IMG/VR virus record: IMGVR_UViG_3300025141_007628
Span: 1 to 21,339 of that record
DNA from: a virus
Length of the DNA stretch: 21,339 nt
Reading direction: 5' to 3' (one strand)
In this document: one piece after another, positions 12,994-20,466 of the stretch
Layout of the letters: each line of letters opens with the position of its first letter
How positions within the stretch are numbered: position 1 is the first letter of the stretch
The notes under the pieces: generated by a model
The model's database searches: none
Told to the model about the DNA's origin: nothing
Seen by the model: the letters and a program-made list of their open reading frames with translations, nothing else
Made by a program: the position numbers and the translations under genes

Positions 12994-15807
12994 TTAGAAG
13001 TACACACTAATACCAGCGTTAAAGTATCTTGGGGTTCCAAGAAATACTTCTGCGTTGTGAGCTGCGTGGACTTTATCCCCGTAGCTATTGTATTGACTAT
13101 GATCTACTGCGTCTTGTACAAATACTGCATCTAATGCATTAAATACATGAACAAAAGCTTGTACATTGTATTCACCCATAGAAGGTAAATCATATGTAGC
13201 ATGAAGATCCAAAGCAGAGTATCCTGGTGCCATCCACACTTGTTCTCTATCAGCATCTTCATCTGAACCATCATATTCACGAGCGTTTGGACTCCAATCA
13301 GAATAGTTCTTATCATACATCTTATACAAACCTGATAGCTTAAGACCTTTCATTGGTGTTAAAGTAGCACCTAAGATATAAGCTGTCTGTGGTTGATCAC
13401 CTACATACAAACCATCAAGTGCATAATCATAAGGTGTAGTTGTCTGACCAATTACTTGACCTTCATCATTAAACTCATCTTCTTGATAGTTACCATTTGC
13501 ATCACCTGCAAACTTCCAAGTTCCAAGACTTAATGTCGCGTCTACTTTCAACATCGGATGAATCTGAGAAGTAGCTTCAATTTCAAGTCCTTGGTGTTTC
13601 TGATCTATTCCACTTAGGAATATAACATCAGTATCACCACTTGAACCTTGTCCACTTGTTACAGATTTAGTAAGGTTTCTGTCTTTCCAATCTGTATTGT
13701 ATACATTTGCTTTAACAGCAAAGTTTTCAGATTTGAAATTGACACCTGCTTCTGTACTAAAGTATTTCTCATTAGAAGGATCAGAAGCAACCGTACCATC
13801 ATAGTAGATTACATTATCCATAATTGGTGGTTTTTCAACATATCCAGCATTACCAAAAAGACTAACATTATCATCTATGTCATAGAATGCTCCACCTTTG
13901 AACTGAGAAGTAATAATCGCGTCGGATTTAATTACTTCATTAGCTACTGTAAAGTGATCTTGGTAAGAATATTTTATACTCGTTAATCCACCCATACCAA
14001 ATAAGTTTAACTTATCTTTAGAGTAATTACCTTGTACAAATCCACCAATCCAATCAACTGTAGTTGAGTTATGATAAGCGATTATATCACCTAATTCAAC
14101 TCTTTTACCATCTGCATAATTATCATCAGCATAATCCATATAGTAATCACCACCCATCAAATCACGAACTTCACGTGCGTGTTCAATACCGGCAGTTCTC
14201 CAATCGATACCAACTTGTAGTTCTAAATCATCACTAACTTCGTAGTTAAGTTTTGAAATCAAACCATAAGTGTCTTGACGATTGATACTATTACGTAGAA
14301 TACCAACTGATTGATTATTACCATCACCGTGAGTTCTTGTAAGAGGTTTCTTATCTACATATACTGTATCAGAGTCTCCTGAATTCATAGCAATTAGTGC
14401 GTTCCAATCACGTGTCCAAGGACTACGACCATAATAAAATTTATAGTCATCGTCACCTAAATTACCATCAGCATCTAATGTTGGTATCTTACCGTATGTT
14501 CCAGTTCCGCCACCTGAACCACCGCTCCAATACGTGACTGTACTTAATCTCATTTCTTCATTAATTTTCCAGAAATGATTTAGATTTACTAATGGTTTAT
14601 GAAAGAAATTTTCACGTTCATTCAAAAAATTAGGATTGTATCTATCTACTGTATTTGCACCATACATATACCAATATTGTTTACCTTTATAGTCTGAACT
14701 AATAGGTGACCAATTTTGATTAAAGAACCTACCAACATCTTTAAACTTACCACCAAGTGCTTCAGTATCATATCCATCTACACTAGCTGCGAATGAAGAA
14801 TCATAAGCACCGATGTTTTGTTTATATAGATTTTGACCATGACGTTGTGGAGCACCGATTGCATACAACTCAAAACGATGTGCATCGTTCATTTGATAAG
14901 AACTACCAAAGTAGTAAGCCCATGCATCTGTCCATGCTTTATCAATTATACCGTCACCTGTTTTTCTTACAATAGTAGTACTAAATGCCATCTTGTCATT
15001 TATCAGACCAGTATTATAATTAACAGTAGATTTTAGAAAGTTACCTGCACCTACTTCTTGTTTAACCTTACCACCTTTTTCATAGGAAGCAGGGTCTGTT
15101 ATGATATTCATAGTTCCACCAATGGAAGGGGCAGCTAAATTAACGGCTGATAGACCTCTTTGCATCTGAATTGATTGAGCTGCATCTGCAACCCCATCCC
15201 AATTAGACCAATAGACCCATCCGTTCTCCATATCATTTTGGGGAACACCATTTATCATTACTGCCACATTTCGTTGGTTAAACCCACGAACATTGATACG
15301 AGCATCACCCGCACCACCACCTTGTTGTGTTGCATAAACACTTGGTGTAGTATTCAAAGCCATTGGAATATCTTGTGAACCAAGACGAAATTCCATTTCT
15401 TCTTTTCCTACATTAGTGTAAGCAACGGGTGTTTTTTCATCAGCACGGGAAGCTAAAACTTCCAATGCAGATAACTCAACTGCGGAAACCGCTAAACTAA
15501 AGTCGAGTTTAACATCATCACTAACATCAATAGATTTAGTAGATGATTCGTATCCGATAACAGAAGCTGTAAGTGTATAAGAACCTGCGTCGATTGTAAT
15601 AGAATAAGTACCTTCTTCCGAAGAAGCGGTACCTAAATCAGTTCCTTCTACAAGTATATTAGCTCCAATTAAAGGATTACCTGACTCATCAGCGACTACA
15701 CCACTTACACTCATACTTAACTTTTCTTCTGTTACTGCGTCTTGACCTAAAAGAAATATAGGCATAAGTATAGTTGCTACTAATGAGAATAGATTACGTT
15801 TATTCAT
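12994..15807 (-). CDS. TonB-dependent outer-membrane receptor (full length)
   Basis: The 937-residue protein has a signal peptide (1-21, cleavage near LLG-QD), a carboxypeptidase-D-like beta-sandwich (about 33-105, with GNPLIGANILVEGT and SVIGYES), a plug (about 125-237, with RINVRGFNQRN and IGGTMNIIT) and a 22-strand-type barrel (240-937). It ends in the aromatic outer-membrane signal SVYF. This architecture imports siderophores, vitamin B12 or sugars using TonB energy and is typical of Bacteroidota and relatives. The frame is uninterrupted. GAGGAG precedes ATG 15807. By eye GC is higher than in most neighbours (33-47% in two 60-base samples here against 23% in one from queC), consistent with recent gain from a host. 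Neighbours on both sides are phage-like. The substrate cannot be told. Confidence 0.93.
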   Translation of the reverse strand: MNKRNLFSLVATILMPIFLLGQDAVTEEKLSMSVSGVVADESGNPLIGANILVEGTDLGTASSEEGTYSITIDAGSYTLTASVIGYESSTKSIDVSDDVKLDFSLAVSAVELSALEVLASRADEKTPVAYTNVGKEEMEFRLGSQDIPMALNTTPSVYATQQGGGAGDARINVRGFNQRNVAVMINGVPQNDMENGWVYWSNWDGVADAAQSIQMQRGLSAVNLAAPSIGGTMNIITDPASYEKGGKVKQEVGAGNFLKSTVNYNTGLINDKMAFSTTIVRKTGDGIIDKAWTDAWAYYFGSSYQMNDAHRFELYAIGAPQRHGQNLYKQNIGAYDSSFAASVDGYDTEALGGKFKDVGRFFNQNWSPISSDYKGKQYWYMYGANTVDRYNPNFLNERENFFHKPLVNLNHFWKINEEMRLSTVTYWSGGSGGGTGTYGKIPTLDADGNLGDDDYKFYYGRSPWTRDWNALIAMNSGDSDTVYVDKKPLTRTHGDGNNQSVGILRNSINRQDTYGLISKLNYEVSDDLELQVGIDWRTAGIEHAREVRDLMGGDYYMDYADDNYADGKRVELGDIIAYHNSTTVDWIGGFVQGNYSKDKLNLFGMGGLTSIKYSYQDHFTVANEVIKSDAIITSQFKGGAFYDIDDNVSLFGNAGYVEKPPIMDNVIYYDGTVASDPSNEKYFSTEAGVNFKSENFAVKANVYNTDWKDRNLTKSVTSGQGSSGDTDVIFLSGIDQKHQGLEIEATSQIHPMLKVDATLSLGTWKFAGDANGNYQEDEFNDEGQVIGQTTTPYDYALDGLYVGDQPQTAYILGATLTPMKGLKLSGLYKMYDKNYSDWSPNAREYDGSDEDADREQVWMAPGYSALDLHATYDLPSMGEYNVQAFVHVFNALDAVFVQDAVDHSQYNSYGDKVHAAHNAEVFLGTPRYFNAGISVYF

Positions 15808-15838
15808 AAAACGTCTCCTCGTTTTTGTTTATTATTAA

Positions 15839-15862
15839 GACGCATTTTTCTACAGGTGCGTC
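15839..15862 (-). promoter_or_regulatory. Hairpin in the leader/promoter region of the TonB-receptor gene
   Basis: GACGCA (15839-15844) and TGCGTC (15857-15862) form a 6-bp GC-rich stem with a 12-nt loop in the 82-bp gap before the receptor gene. On the minus strand it overlaps TTGACG, a possible -35 box with no well-spaced -10. It could be a weak terminator for the upstream gene (TTAATAA follows) or a regulatory stem. Confidence 0.45.
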
Positions 15863-15889
15863 AACTGCCTGTCTTGGGTATGTGAATTC

Positions 15890-16756
15890 TTATTTACCAG
15901 GTCTTGCACCACGTGGTAACTCACCTGATTCTTGATCTGAATCTTTTTTAATATAATCTTTAATTTTTTTTTTCTTTACTTTTCTAGTAGAAACATTCCT
16001 CCTAATGTAAGTATCTTTCTGTTTCTCCAAAACTACATTTTTTTTATCCTCTTTATTTTTTTCTTCAAGTATTTTATTATATGCTAAAACCAAACTTACA
16101 GCCATAGGGTCAAATACAAAGATAAGAATAAAGATAAAAAACTGAACTACGGTATCTATATCTGTTCCAAATACTCTAGCTAAATAAATCGCGGGTCCTA
16201 CGTCAACTCCTGTTTCAACTAACTTCGTTTCTAAATCACCCATCTCTTGTTTAATATTTAACATTTCATCATTTATTTCTAATACTCTTGGATTATATTC
16301 TTCACGAAGTTTTCTTTTCGCTGTAGGATAATTATCCGGTAATGATGATAGTGATTGTTCTAATTCATCTTTAAGATATGCTTTATCTTCTTCTAATTGT
16401 AATAACCGTTCTTCTTTATAAAGTAATACTGTAGTTTGTTTTTCAAATTCAATTGTTGCACCTTGATATGCATTAGATAAAAAACCAAATATACCAGCTG
16501 ACGTAATACCAACTAAAGTGATAACACCAACTGTCATATAAATTTTTAACCATTCATTAACTTTATACCAGTAACGATAAAGAAAAGAAGCACTAACTAA
16601 TTTAGCAAATTCTAAACTACCAGCCATTACAACTACAGCAAAAGTAGCTCCCGCAAATAGTTTAGATAATCCAAATACCGAATAATATGCAGCACTACCT
16701 GCAACTAGTAGAGCTGATAGTCCTACTATATATTGAAAAGTGTTGTTTTGTTTCAT
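15890..16756 (-). CDS. Multi-pass membrane protein with a central coiled coil
   Basis: The 288-residue protein has three hydrophobic segments (about 8-28, 35-54, 72-95), a long charged coiled-coil region (about 115-185), a fourth helix (about 203-224) and a Lys-rich tail ending RGARPGK. The N-terminal pattern (GLSALLVAGSAAYYSVFGLS, then MAGSLEFAKLVSASFLYRYW) resembles a protein I associate with many marine T4-like phages, with no known function. It follows the 63-residue gene by 6 bases. An inner-membrane role during infection is likely from topology alone. Confidence 0.8.
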   Translation of the reverse strand: MKQNNTFQYIVGLSALLVAGSAAYYSVFGLSKLFAGATFAVVVMAGSLEFAKLVSASFLYRYWYKVNEWLKIYMTVGVITLVGITSAGIFGFLSNAYQGATIEFEKQTTVLLYKEERLLQLEEDKAYLKDELEQSLSSLPDNYPTAKRKLREEYNPRVLEINDEMLNIKQEMGDLETKLVETGVDVGPAIYLARVFGTDIDTVVQFFIFILIFVFDPMAVSLVLAYNKILEEKNKEDKKNVVLEKQKDTYIRRNVSTRKVKKKKIKDYIKKDSDQESGELPRGARPGK

Positions 16757-16762
16757 AGTTAA

Positions 16763-16954
16763 TTAAGCCTGTGCTATTTTATCTTTATTCAAAAATATCA
16801 ATAAACCTTCTAACTCTTCGGGTGTTGGGGGGATTTGAAAAACGGTTTCTGTTTCTATACCTTCTTCATTAATATAGGTTACTCTATTACTACCAGATAA
16901 ATGTCTCTGAACATCTCGTAATATTTTATTGTATATATTGTCATTAAATTTCAT
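16763..16954 (-). CDS. Small hypothetical protein
   Basis: The 63-residue soluble protein starts MKFNDNIYNKI, with a Pro/Glu-rich turn (PPTPEELEGLL) leading into a C-terminal helix. It has a purine-rich GAGAA before ATG 16954 and lies 6 bases from the membrane-protein gene downstream. No family is recognised. Confidence 0.65.
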   Translation of the reverse strand: MKFNDNIYNKILRDVQRHLSGSNRVTYINEEGIETETVFQIPPTPEELEGLLIFLNKDKIAQA

Positions 16955-17000
16955 AATGAATTCTCACTATTATTTCTATCGTATATAAATATTATATATA

Positions 17001-17192
17001 CTACTTTATAATATCTTCAAACTCTGCATCTATTATTTTCATGCATAAATAAAGTATATCACCGTTCCGTAGAACAGTATCAGCTAAACTATATCTTCTT
17101 TTAAGTTCATCAGTTGGAATAGTTGTAACCTTGTCAACCGATACTGATCCACGGACAACATACCTATCATCATTTACATTGATGATTTGCAA
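17001..17192 (-). CDS. Small hypothetical protein with a probable TTG start
   Basis: The 63-residue frame opens just 3 bases after the Hsp20 stop codon. The first usable start is TTG at 17192, and no ATG occurs until near the C-terminus. The predicted product looks like a small beta-rich domain (DDRYVVRGSVSVDKV, then NGDILYLCMKI). The ribosome site is weak (AAGATTGG in the end of hsp20), so translation may depend on coupling to hsp20. Confidence 0.55.
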   Translation of the reverse strand: MQIINVNDDRYVVRGSVSVDKVTTIPTDELKRRYSLADTVLRNGDILYLCMKIIDAEFEDIIK

Positions 17193-17195
17193 AAA

Positions 17196-17669
17196 TTAAC
17201 CAATCTTTACAGTATGTTTTTTCGGTTTTTCTGGCTCTATCTTTGGGACATCGATAGAAAGAACTCCGTCTTTGAAATTAGCGGAAATATTATCACCGTC
17301 TAATAAATCACCTAGTTCAAAAGAACGTTTGAACGAAGAAGACTTTAACTCTCTACGAAGTACTTTAGCACCACTCTCTTCTGTGATACCGTGTTTATCA
17401 CCACTAATGGTCAATACACCCTCTTCTACTTCTACGTTGAGTTGTTTCTTATCCAATCCAGGAATCTCAGCAACAATACCTACTTTGTCATCGTATTCAT
17501 ATACGTTTACTTTTGGATATGCTGAGCCTTGGTATGGTTTAACTCCTACTGATTTTGTGATATCAGGAAATTGTGTTTCCACAATATTGTCAAACATCTT
17601 ATCGAATGGTGTTAAAAATTCATCCCTATCGAAAAAAGGGATTCCTGTGTGAAATGCAACTTTAGTCAT
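17196..17669 (-). CDS. Small heat-shock protein, Hsp20/alpha-crystallin family
   Basis: The 157-residue protein has an N-terminal arm with Phe-rich segments, an alpha-crystallin domain (about 52-145) including AEIPGLDKKQLNVEVEEGVL (68-87) and the signature ANFKDGVLSIDVPK (130-143), and a C-terminal VKI as the IxI-like tail. These ATP-independent chaperones hold unfolding proteins. Hsp20 genes are a recurrent feature of T4-like marine phages. AGGAG lies 8 nt before ATG 17669. Its GC looks higher than neighbouring small genes. Confidence 0.95.
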   Translation of the reverse strand: MTKVAFHTGIPFFDRDEFLTPFDKMFDNIVETQFPDITKSVGVKPYQGSAYPKVNVYEYDDKVGIVAEIPGLDKKQLNVEVEEGVLTISGDKHGITEESGAKVLRRELKSSSFKRSFELGDLLDGDNISANFKDGVLSIDVPKIEPEKPKKHTVKIG

Positions 17670-17773
17670 TTTATTTCTCCTATTTTGTTTACTATTTAGT
17701 CAAACATTAATATCCTCATTTGAGCGATATCAATTCTTATTAATAAATATAATTAAACTTTAAAAAAACTACA

Positions 17774-17781
17774 TATAAATA
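17774..17781 (+). promoter_or_regulatory. Candidate late promoter (TATAAATA) for the 17848 gene
   Basis: An exact TATAAATA lies on the plus strand 67 bp before the plus-strand ATG at 17848. Transcription would start near 17787. The 178-bp gap (17670-17847) separates the two divergent genes. Confidence 0.45.
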
Positions 17782-17820
17782 TAATGTAATTTTCCAAAAT
17801 ACATTTTTATTTGCTACTTA

Positions 17821-17828
17821 TATTTATA
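17821..17828 (-). promoter_or_regulatory. Candidate late promoter (TATAAATA) toward hsp20
   Basis: The minus-strand sequence of this octamer is TATAAATA, about 150 bp upstream of hsp20. It lies in the same divergent gap as the plus-strand copy at 17774, so the gap could drive late transcription both ways. The distance to hsp20 and the AT richness keep confidence low. Confidence 0.35.
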
Positions 17829-17847
17829 AGAACACATAAGTATTAAT

Positions 17848-18066
17848 ATGAACAATTCTAATTTACAAAAACAAATACAGTACTCGTTACAACTATTAAT
17901 GATTATAATGATATCGTTAGAGGTAGCTATACCACCTAATCCTTATGCTGAAAAAATATTATTCATAGGTTTTTTTGTTATTGCGTTAAAACACGATTTA
18001 GTAGAAAAAATATCTAAATTACTAGATAAATTTTTTGATTATATCGGTAAAAACTCTATTTTATAA
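17848..18066 (+). CDS. Small two-helix membrane protein, holin-sized
   Basis: The 72-residue plus-strand protein has a polar N-terminus, two hydrophobic segments (about 12-28 and 36-48) separated by a short loop with PPNPYAEK, and a charged amphipathic C-terminus. This layout fits a class II holin, but lysis genes cannot be confirmed nearby. It is isolated on the plus strand with its own candidate late promoter. Its last 11 bases overlap the convergent minus-strand gene. Confidence 0.65.
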   Translation: MNNSNLQKQIQYSLQLLMIIMISLEVAIPPNPYAEKILFIGFFVIALKHDLVEKISKLLDKFFDYIGKNSIL

Positions 18067-18382
18067 TTTGGTATACTAGACTAGTAACTCCGAAAGATAA
18101 TCCTGCACCATACGTAAAGTACAACCATTTATTTTCATACCAACTCGGTTTTACTAACTCAGTTTTCTTTTCAGAAAGTTTAACTTGTTCTTCTAACAAA
18201 CTAATCTTTTGATTTAATAAATCTACCTCAACTGTCTTTAGTGAATCAATTGTACTAAGAGAATCTACTTGTATCTGTAACTCTTTAATATTATTTGATA
18301 TATTTACAGCTTCTTCTTCAGTTAAAGTTACTTGTGATAATCCTACTGAAAATAATAAACTTATTATTAATAACTTTTTCAT
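18056..18382 (-). CDS. Exported coiled-coil protein with a C-terminal membrane segment
   Basis: The 108-residue protein has a clear signal peptide (1-16, SVGLS-QV), a long heptad-repeat coiled coil (about 22-75) and a C-terminal hydrophobic segment (about 85-106) after WYENKW. It would sit in the periplasm anchored at its C-terminus. A spanin-like role bridging the envelope, or a structural role, is possible. Its gene starts 3 bases after the lysine-rich gene, so the two are probably co-translated. Confidence 0.7.
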   Translation of the reverse strand: MKKLLIISLLFSVGLSQVTLTEEEAVNISNNIKELQIQVDSLSTIDSLKTVEVDLLNQKISLLEEQVKLSEKKTELVKPSWYENKWLYFTYGAGLSFGVTSLVYQIIK

Positions 18383-18385
18383 AAT

Positions 18386-18646
18386 TTACTTTTTCTTTGC
18401 AAAATCTTTTAGAAACGCTTCAGCTTCTTTTGAAGTTTTGACTGGTTTTCTTTTTCTAGGTTTCCTAGCTTTTGCTTGTTTTTTCTTTACTTCTTTAAGT
18501 TTTTTATCAACTTGTTTTTTATTCTTTTTAACTTGTTTAATTTTTGTGTCTACTTTCTTAACTTCAACTTTTTTCTTACTTGAAGCTTTAGAACTTAATC
18601 CTAATATTCCTAAAAGTAAACCAAATAATTTAAATAAACCTTTCAT
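18386..18646 (-). CDS. Membrane-anchored lysine-rich protein
   Basis: The 86-residue protein has a hydrophobic N-terminus (MKGLFKLFGLLLGILGLSS), then about 60 residues dominated by Lys with Val and Gln in heptad-like order, ending DFAKKK. I start it at ATG 18646 because AAAGGAG sits 7 nt upstream. A longer frame from TTG 18676 would bury that site. The very basic tail could bind nucleic acid or the inner face of the membrane. Paired with the next coiled-coil gene. Confidence 0.7.
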   Translation of the reverse strand: MKGLFKLFGLLLGILGLSSKASSKKKVEVKKVDTKIKQVKKNKKQVDKKLKEVKKKQAKARKPRKRKPVKTSKEAEAFLKDFAKKK

Positions 18647-18708
18647 AAAATACTCCTTTATCTTTATAAGTATCAACCCTTAATGGTAATTCAGCTATCT
18701 TTTTATCC

Positions 18709-19263
18709 TTAAGAGGGAATCATCTTTAACATTTGATCTTTAATACGAGCTATCCCTTCAGGTGGTTGTTTACCTCTAAACTTTATTTTAATGGTTGCCA
18801 TTTCTGATTGTCCACCACTTCTACTATGGTCTGTAAAGAATTTTCTTATTCTACCTATACCTTTAGTATTGGCAGCCTTTATCGCTTTAGTATCTGAATG
18901 TGGTGATAGACGAACTTGCATTTCTATCTGAACTTTATCTATTGCTAAATTTTGGTGGGGAACAAGAGTTATCAATGGAATCTGATACTCTGTTAATTTA
19001 CCATCTGGTCCAGGTAATTGAACAGGCATCAATTTAGGTTTACCGTCCGCCCAAAAATAATCATAGGCAATCTCACCTAAGTAATGTTGTTCAATAGTGT
19101 TTTGAGCCTCTACAACCGCACCATAGATTCCCTGGAATATTTCATCCAAGGAATCTACATTTTTAATATTGTCTTTGGCTTTTTCTTGTTTCTTAGCTGT
19201 CTCTTTCCCTTGTTCATTTATCCTTTCGGATTGAGGGAACTTTTTCTTTTTATCATCTGCCAT
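18709..19263 (-). CDS. DUF2589-like protein, partner B
   Basis: The 184-residue protein has a charged Lys/Glu-rich start (1-35), then LDEIFQGIYGAVVEAQNTIEQHYL (about 39-62), YQIPLITLVPHQNLAIDKVQIEMQVRL (about 93-119) and a C-terminal PPEGIARIKDQMLKMI. These blocks line up with the neighbour at 19288: an N-terminal 'A-QA' helix, a 'PL--LVP-P-L-ID-v-i-f' beta segment, and a terminal 'P-G--RI---L--I' helix. The pattern matches what I remember of DUF2589, a family of unknown function often encoded as adjacent pairs. The function is unknown. Confidence 0.7.
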   Translation of the reverse strand: MADDKKKKFPQSERINEQGKETAKKQEKAKDNIKNVDSLDEIFQGIYGAVVEAQNTIEQHYLGEIAYDYFWADGKPKLMPVQLPGPDGKLTEYQIPLITLVPHQNLAIDKVQIEMQVRLSPHSDTKAIKAANTKGIGRIRKFFTDHSRSGGQSEMATIKIKFRGKQPPEGIARIKDQMLKMIPS

Positions 19264-19287
19264 ATAAAACCTTTTTTATTAATTAAC

Positions 19288-19920
19288 TTATGATGTACCG
19301 ACTTCAATAGGTTCAATCACACTTGCTAATATCTGTGTAAATCTTGCCATACCTTCTGCTGGTTCTAATTGTTTAGCTGTTACTTCAATCTCATACTTAG
19401 CACTTTGATCTGAACTTCTGGTATTTTCTTTGTGTGCAGATACAGTTGCTGTCGTCTTTGATGAATGTGCAGCCTCACCACTAAATTTCACACCCCAAAA
19501 TCCACCTGATACACTTGCTTTAGCAGAACTTTCATTCTCTTTCGTCTTTGACGAATCGGATGAAGATTTTGCTGTAGTAGAAGTCTTAATTTCCATATTA
19601 AAATTAATCTTCATTGTATCTAATGCGAAATTAGGAATTTGAACTAATGGTAAGAGTGGCATATTAATTTGCTGATTTATAGTTGCCACCGCCCCTGCAT
19701 CAGTACTATTAGCCAATCTTTCAAGATTAACTTTTAGTTGTTTTGTTTTTCTTTCATTCGGATCTTTTGCTTTAGGATCAGGTGGTTCAAATGCCAACTG
19801 GTTAACGAAATCTAATGTTACTTCTGCTAATTGAGCCTGTCCTTTTGCACATGCTACAATCGGGTCAAGTATCAAAGTTTCGATAGGTAATCCTACAAAA
19901 GCTTGAGCTACGCCTGCCAT
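19288..19920 (-). CDS. DUF2589-like protein, partner A
   Basis: The 210-residue protein shows the blocks IETLILDPIVACAKGQAQLA (about 13-32), MPLLPLVQIPNFALDTMKIN (about 87-106), a Ser/Thr/Lys-rich low-complexity middle (113-170, with SGGFWGVKFSGEA) and a C-terminal helix PAEGMARFTQILASVIEPI. It matches the DUF2589 pattern as I remember it and is tandem with a second member. No signal peptide is evident. GGAG precedes ATG 19920. The beta-rich, Ser-rich nature suggests an assembly or structural role, but that is speculation. Confidence 0.75.
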   Translation of the reverse strand: MAGVAQAFVGLPIETLILDPIVACAKGQAQLAEVTLDFVNQLAFEPPDPKAKDPNERKTKQLKVNLERLANSTDAGAVATINQQINMPLLPLVQIPNFALDTMKINFNMEIKTSTTAKSSSDSSKTKENESSAKASVSGGFWGVKFSGEAAHSSKTTATVSAHKENTRSSDQSAKYEIEVTAKQLEPAEGMARFTQILASVIEPIEVGTS

Positions 19921-19951
19921 ATTATTTCTCCTGTAAACTTTTTTTTCAAGT

Positions 19952-19971
19952 TATAACGGTCTATAACCGTC
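19952..19971 (-). repeat. Tandem 10-bp repeat upstream of the DUF2589-like pair
   Basis: On the minus strand GACGGTTATA and GACCGTTATA stand side by side, differing at one base. The 10-bp period would place both copies on the same DNA face. ACGGT/ACCGT inside them also forms a short inverted repeat. It lies about 30 bp before ATG 19920, where an operator or activator site could be. Confidence 0.4.
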
Positions 19972-20001
19972 TATCAGTAATAAATATAACAAATGAATTT
20001 T

Positions 20002-20175
20002 TTACATTTTAGACAAGTTATTTTTATCAATAAACCAAATCTTTCCCATAGAATCTTTTACGTGAAAATGACCATCTTCTTTTTGTTCAAATTTAACAAT
20101 TTCATTTTCATATAACGTTCCACTTATTGTAGATACGGTTTTTATAACTCTAAGCTTTTCGCCTTTTTTTACCAC
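20002..20175 (-). CDS. Small SH3-like/KOW-like protein of unknown function (GTG start)
   Basis: The 57-residue frame begins with GTG 20175 (no in-frame ATG near) and has GAGG six bases upstream. The product starts MVKKGEKLRVIK and has alternating beta-type stretches (GTLYENEIVKFEQ, HFHVKDSMGKIWFID), typical of a tiny SH3-like barrel. It overlaps the preceding gene by 26 bases. No family is recognised. Confidence 0.55.
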   Translation of the reverse strand: MVKKGEKLRVIKTVSTISGTLYENEIVKFEQKEDGHFHVKDSMGKIWFIDKNNLSKM

Positions 20176-20302
20176 CTTGACCTCTATACTTTTTTACGTA
20201 ATGTTTTTTAGAACCTATATTTCCTGACTTGGTTCCTCTACCTGAACCTTGTCGTGTTTTCTTTACGTTCTTTTTTATTTGTGTCTGAAATGAAGATGCC
20301 AT
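20150..20302 (-). CDS. Very basic small protein
   Basis: The 50-residue frame begins MASSFQTQIKKN and is rich in Lys, Arg and Gly (TRQGSGRGTKSGN, ending GGKKRRKA). Such a composition suggests nucleic-acid or ribosome binding. The start ATG 20302 follows AAAGGTTATGATGT, so the ribosome site is moderate. It overlaps the GTG-start gene downstream. Confidence 0.55.
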   Translation of the reverse strand: MASSFQTQIKKNVKKTRQGSGRGTKSGNIGSKKHYVKKYRGQGGKKRRKA

Positions 20303-20319
20303 ACATCATAACCTTTATT

Positions 20320-20466
20320 TTATATTTTATGTTTCTTTTTTCGTTTAGCTTGATTAGATACTATCCACGCCTGAATCCAATTTTGGTAAGGAACATTTGT
20401 TCCAGGAACTAGTCTTTGTTTTGTTTTAACTTCCGAAGACTTTTTTCTTTTCACCGTGATACTCAT
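20320..20466 (-). CDS. Small basic protein overlapping the nuclease gene
   Basis: The 48-residue frame begins MSITVKRKKSSEV inside the last 41 bases of the nuclease gene in another frame. It continues with LVPGTNVPYQNWIQAWIVSN and a Lys/Arg-rich end. An in-frame GTG at 20454 is a possible alternative start. The ribosome site is weak, but the frame fills the gap neatly and its body (PYQNWIQAW) looks protein-like. No family is recognised. Confidence 0.45.
   Translation of the reverse strand: MSITVKRKKSSEVKTKQRLVPGTNVPYQNWIQAWIVSNQAKRKKKHKI

Noticed and set aside
13648-15378. Several plus-strand frames of 60-112 codons inside the receptor gene
   Set aside because: They are antisense shadows of a long, domain-complete coding sequence and lack protein-like composition or ribosome sites. 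The same applies to the minus-strand frame at 13131-13316.
17761-17847. Possible origin of replication in the AT-rich divergent gap
   Set aside because: The gap has no repeated iterons or other origin signals. AT richness is general in this genome and the TATAAATA sites explain the visible motifs.
18647-18676. TTG start at 18676 for the lysine-rich protein
   Set aside because: AAAGGAG lies after this TTG and directly serves ATG 18646.
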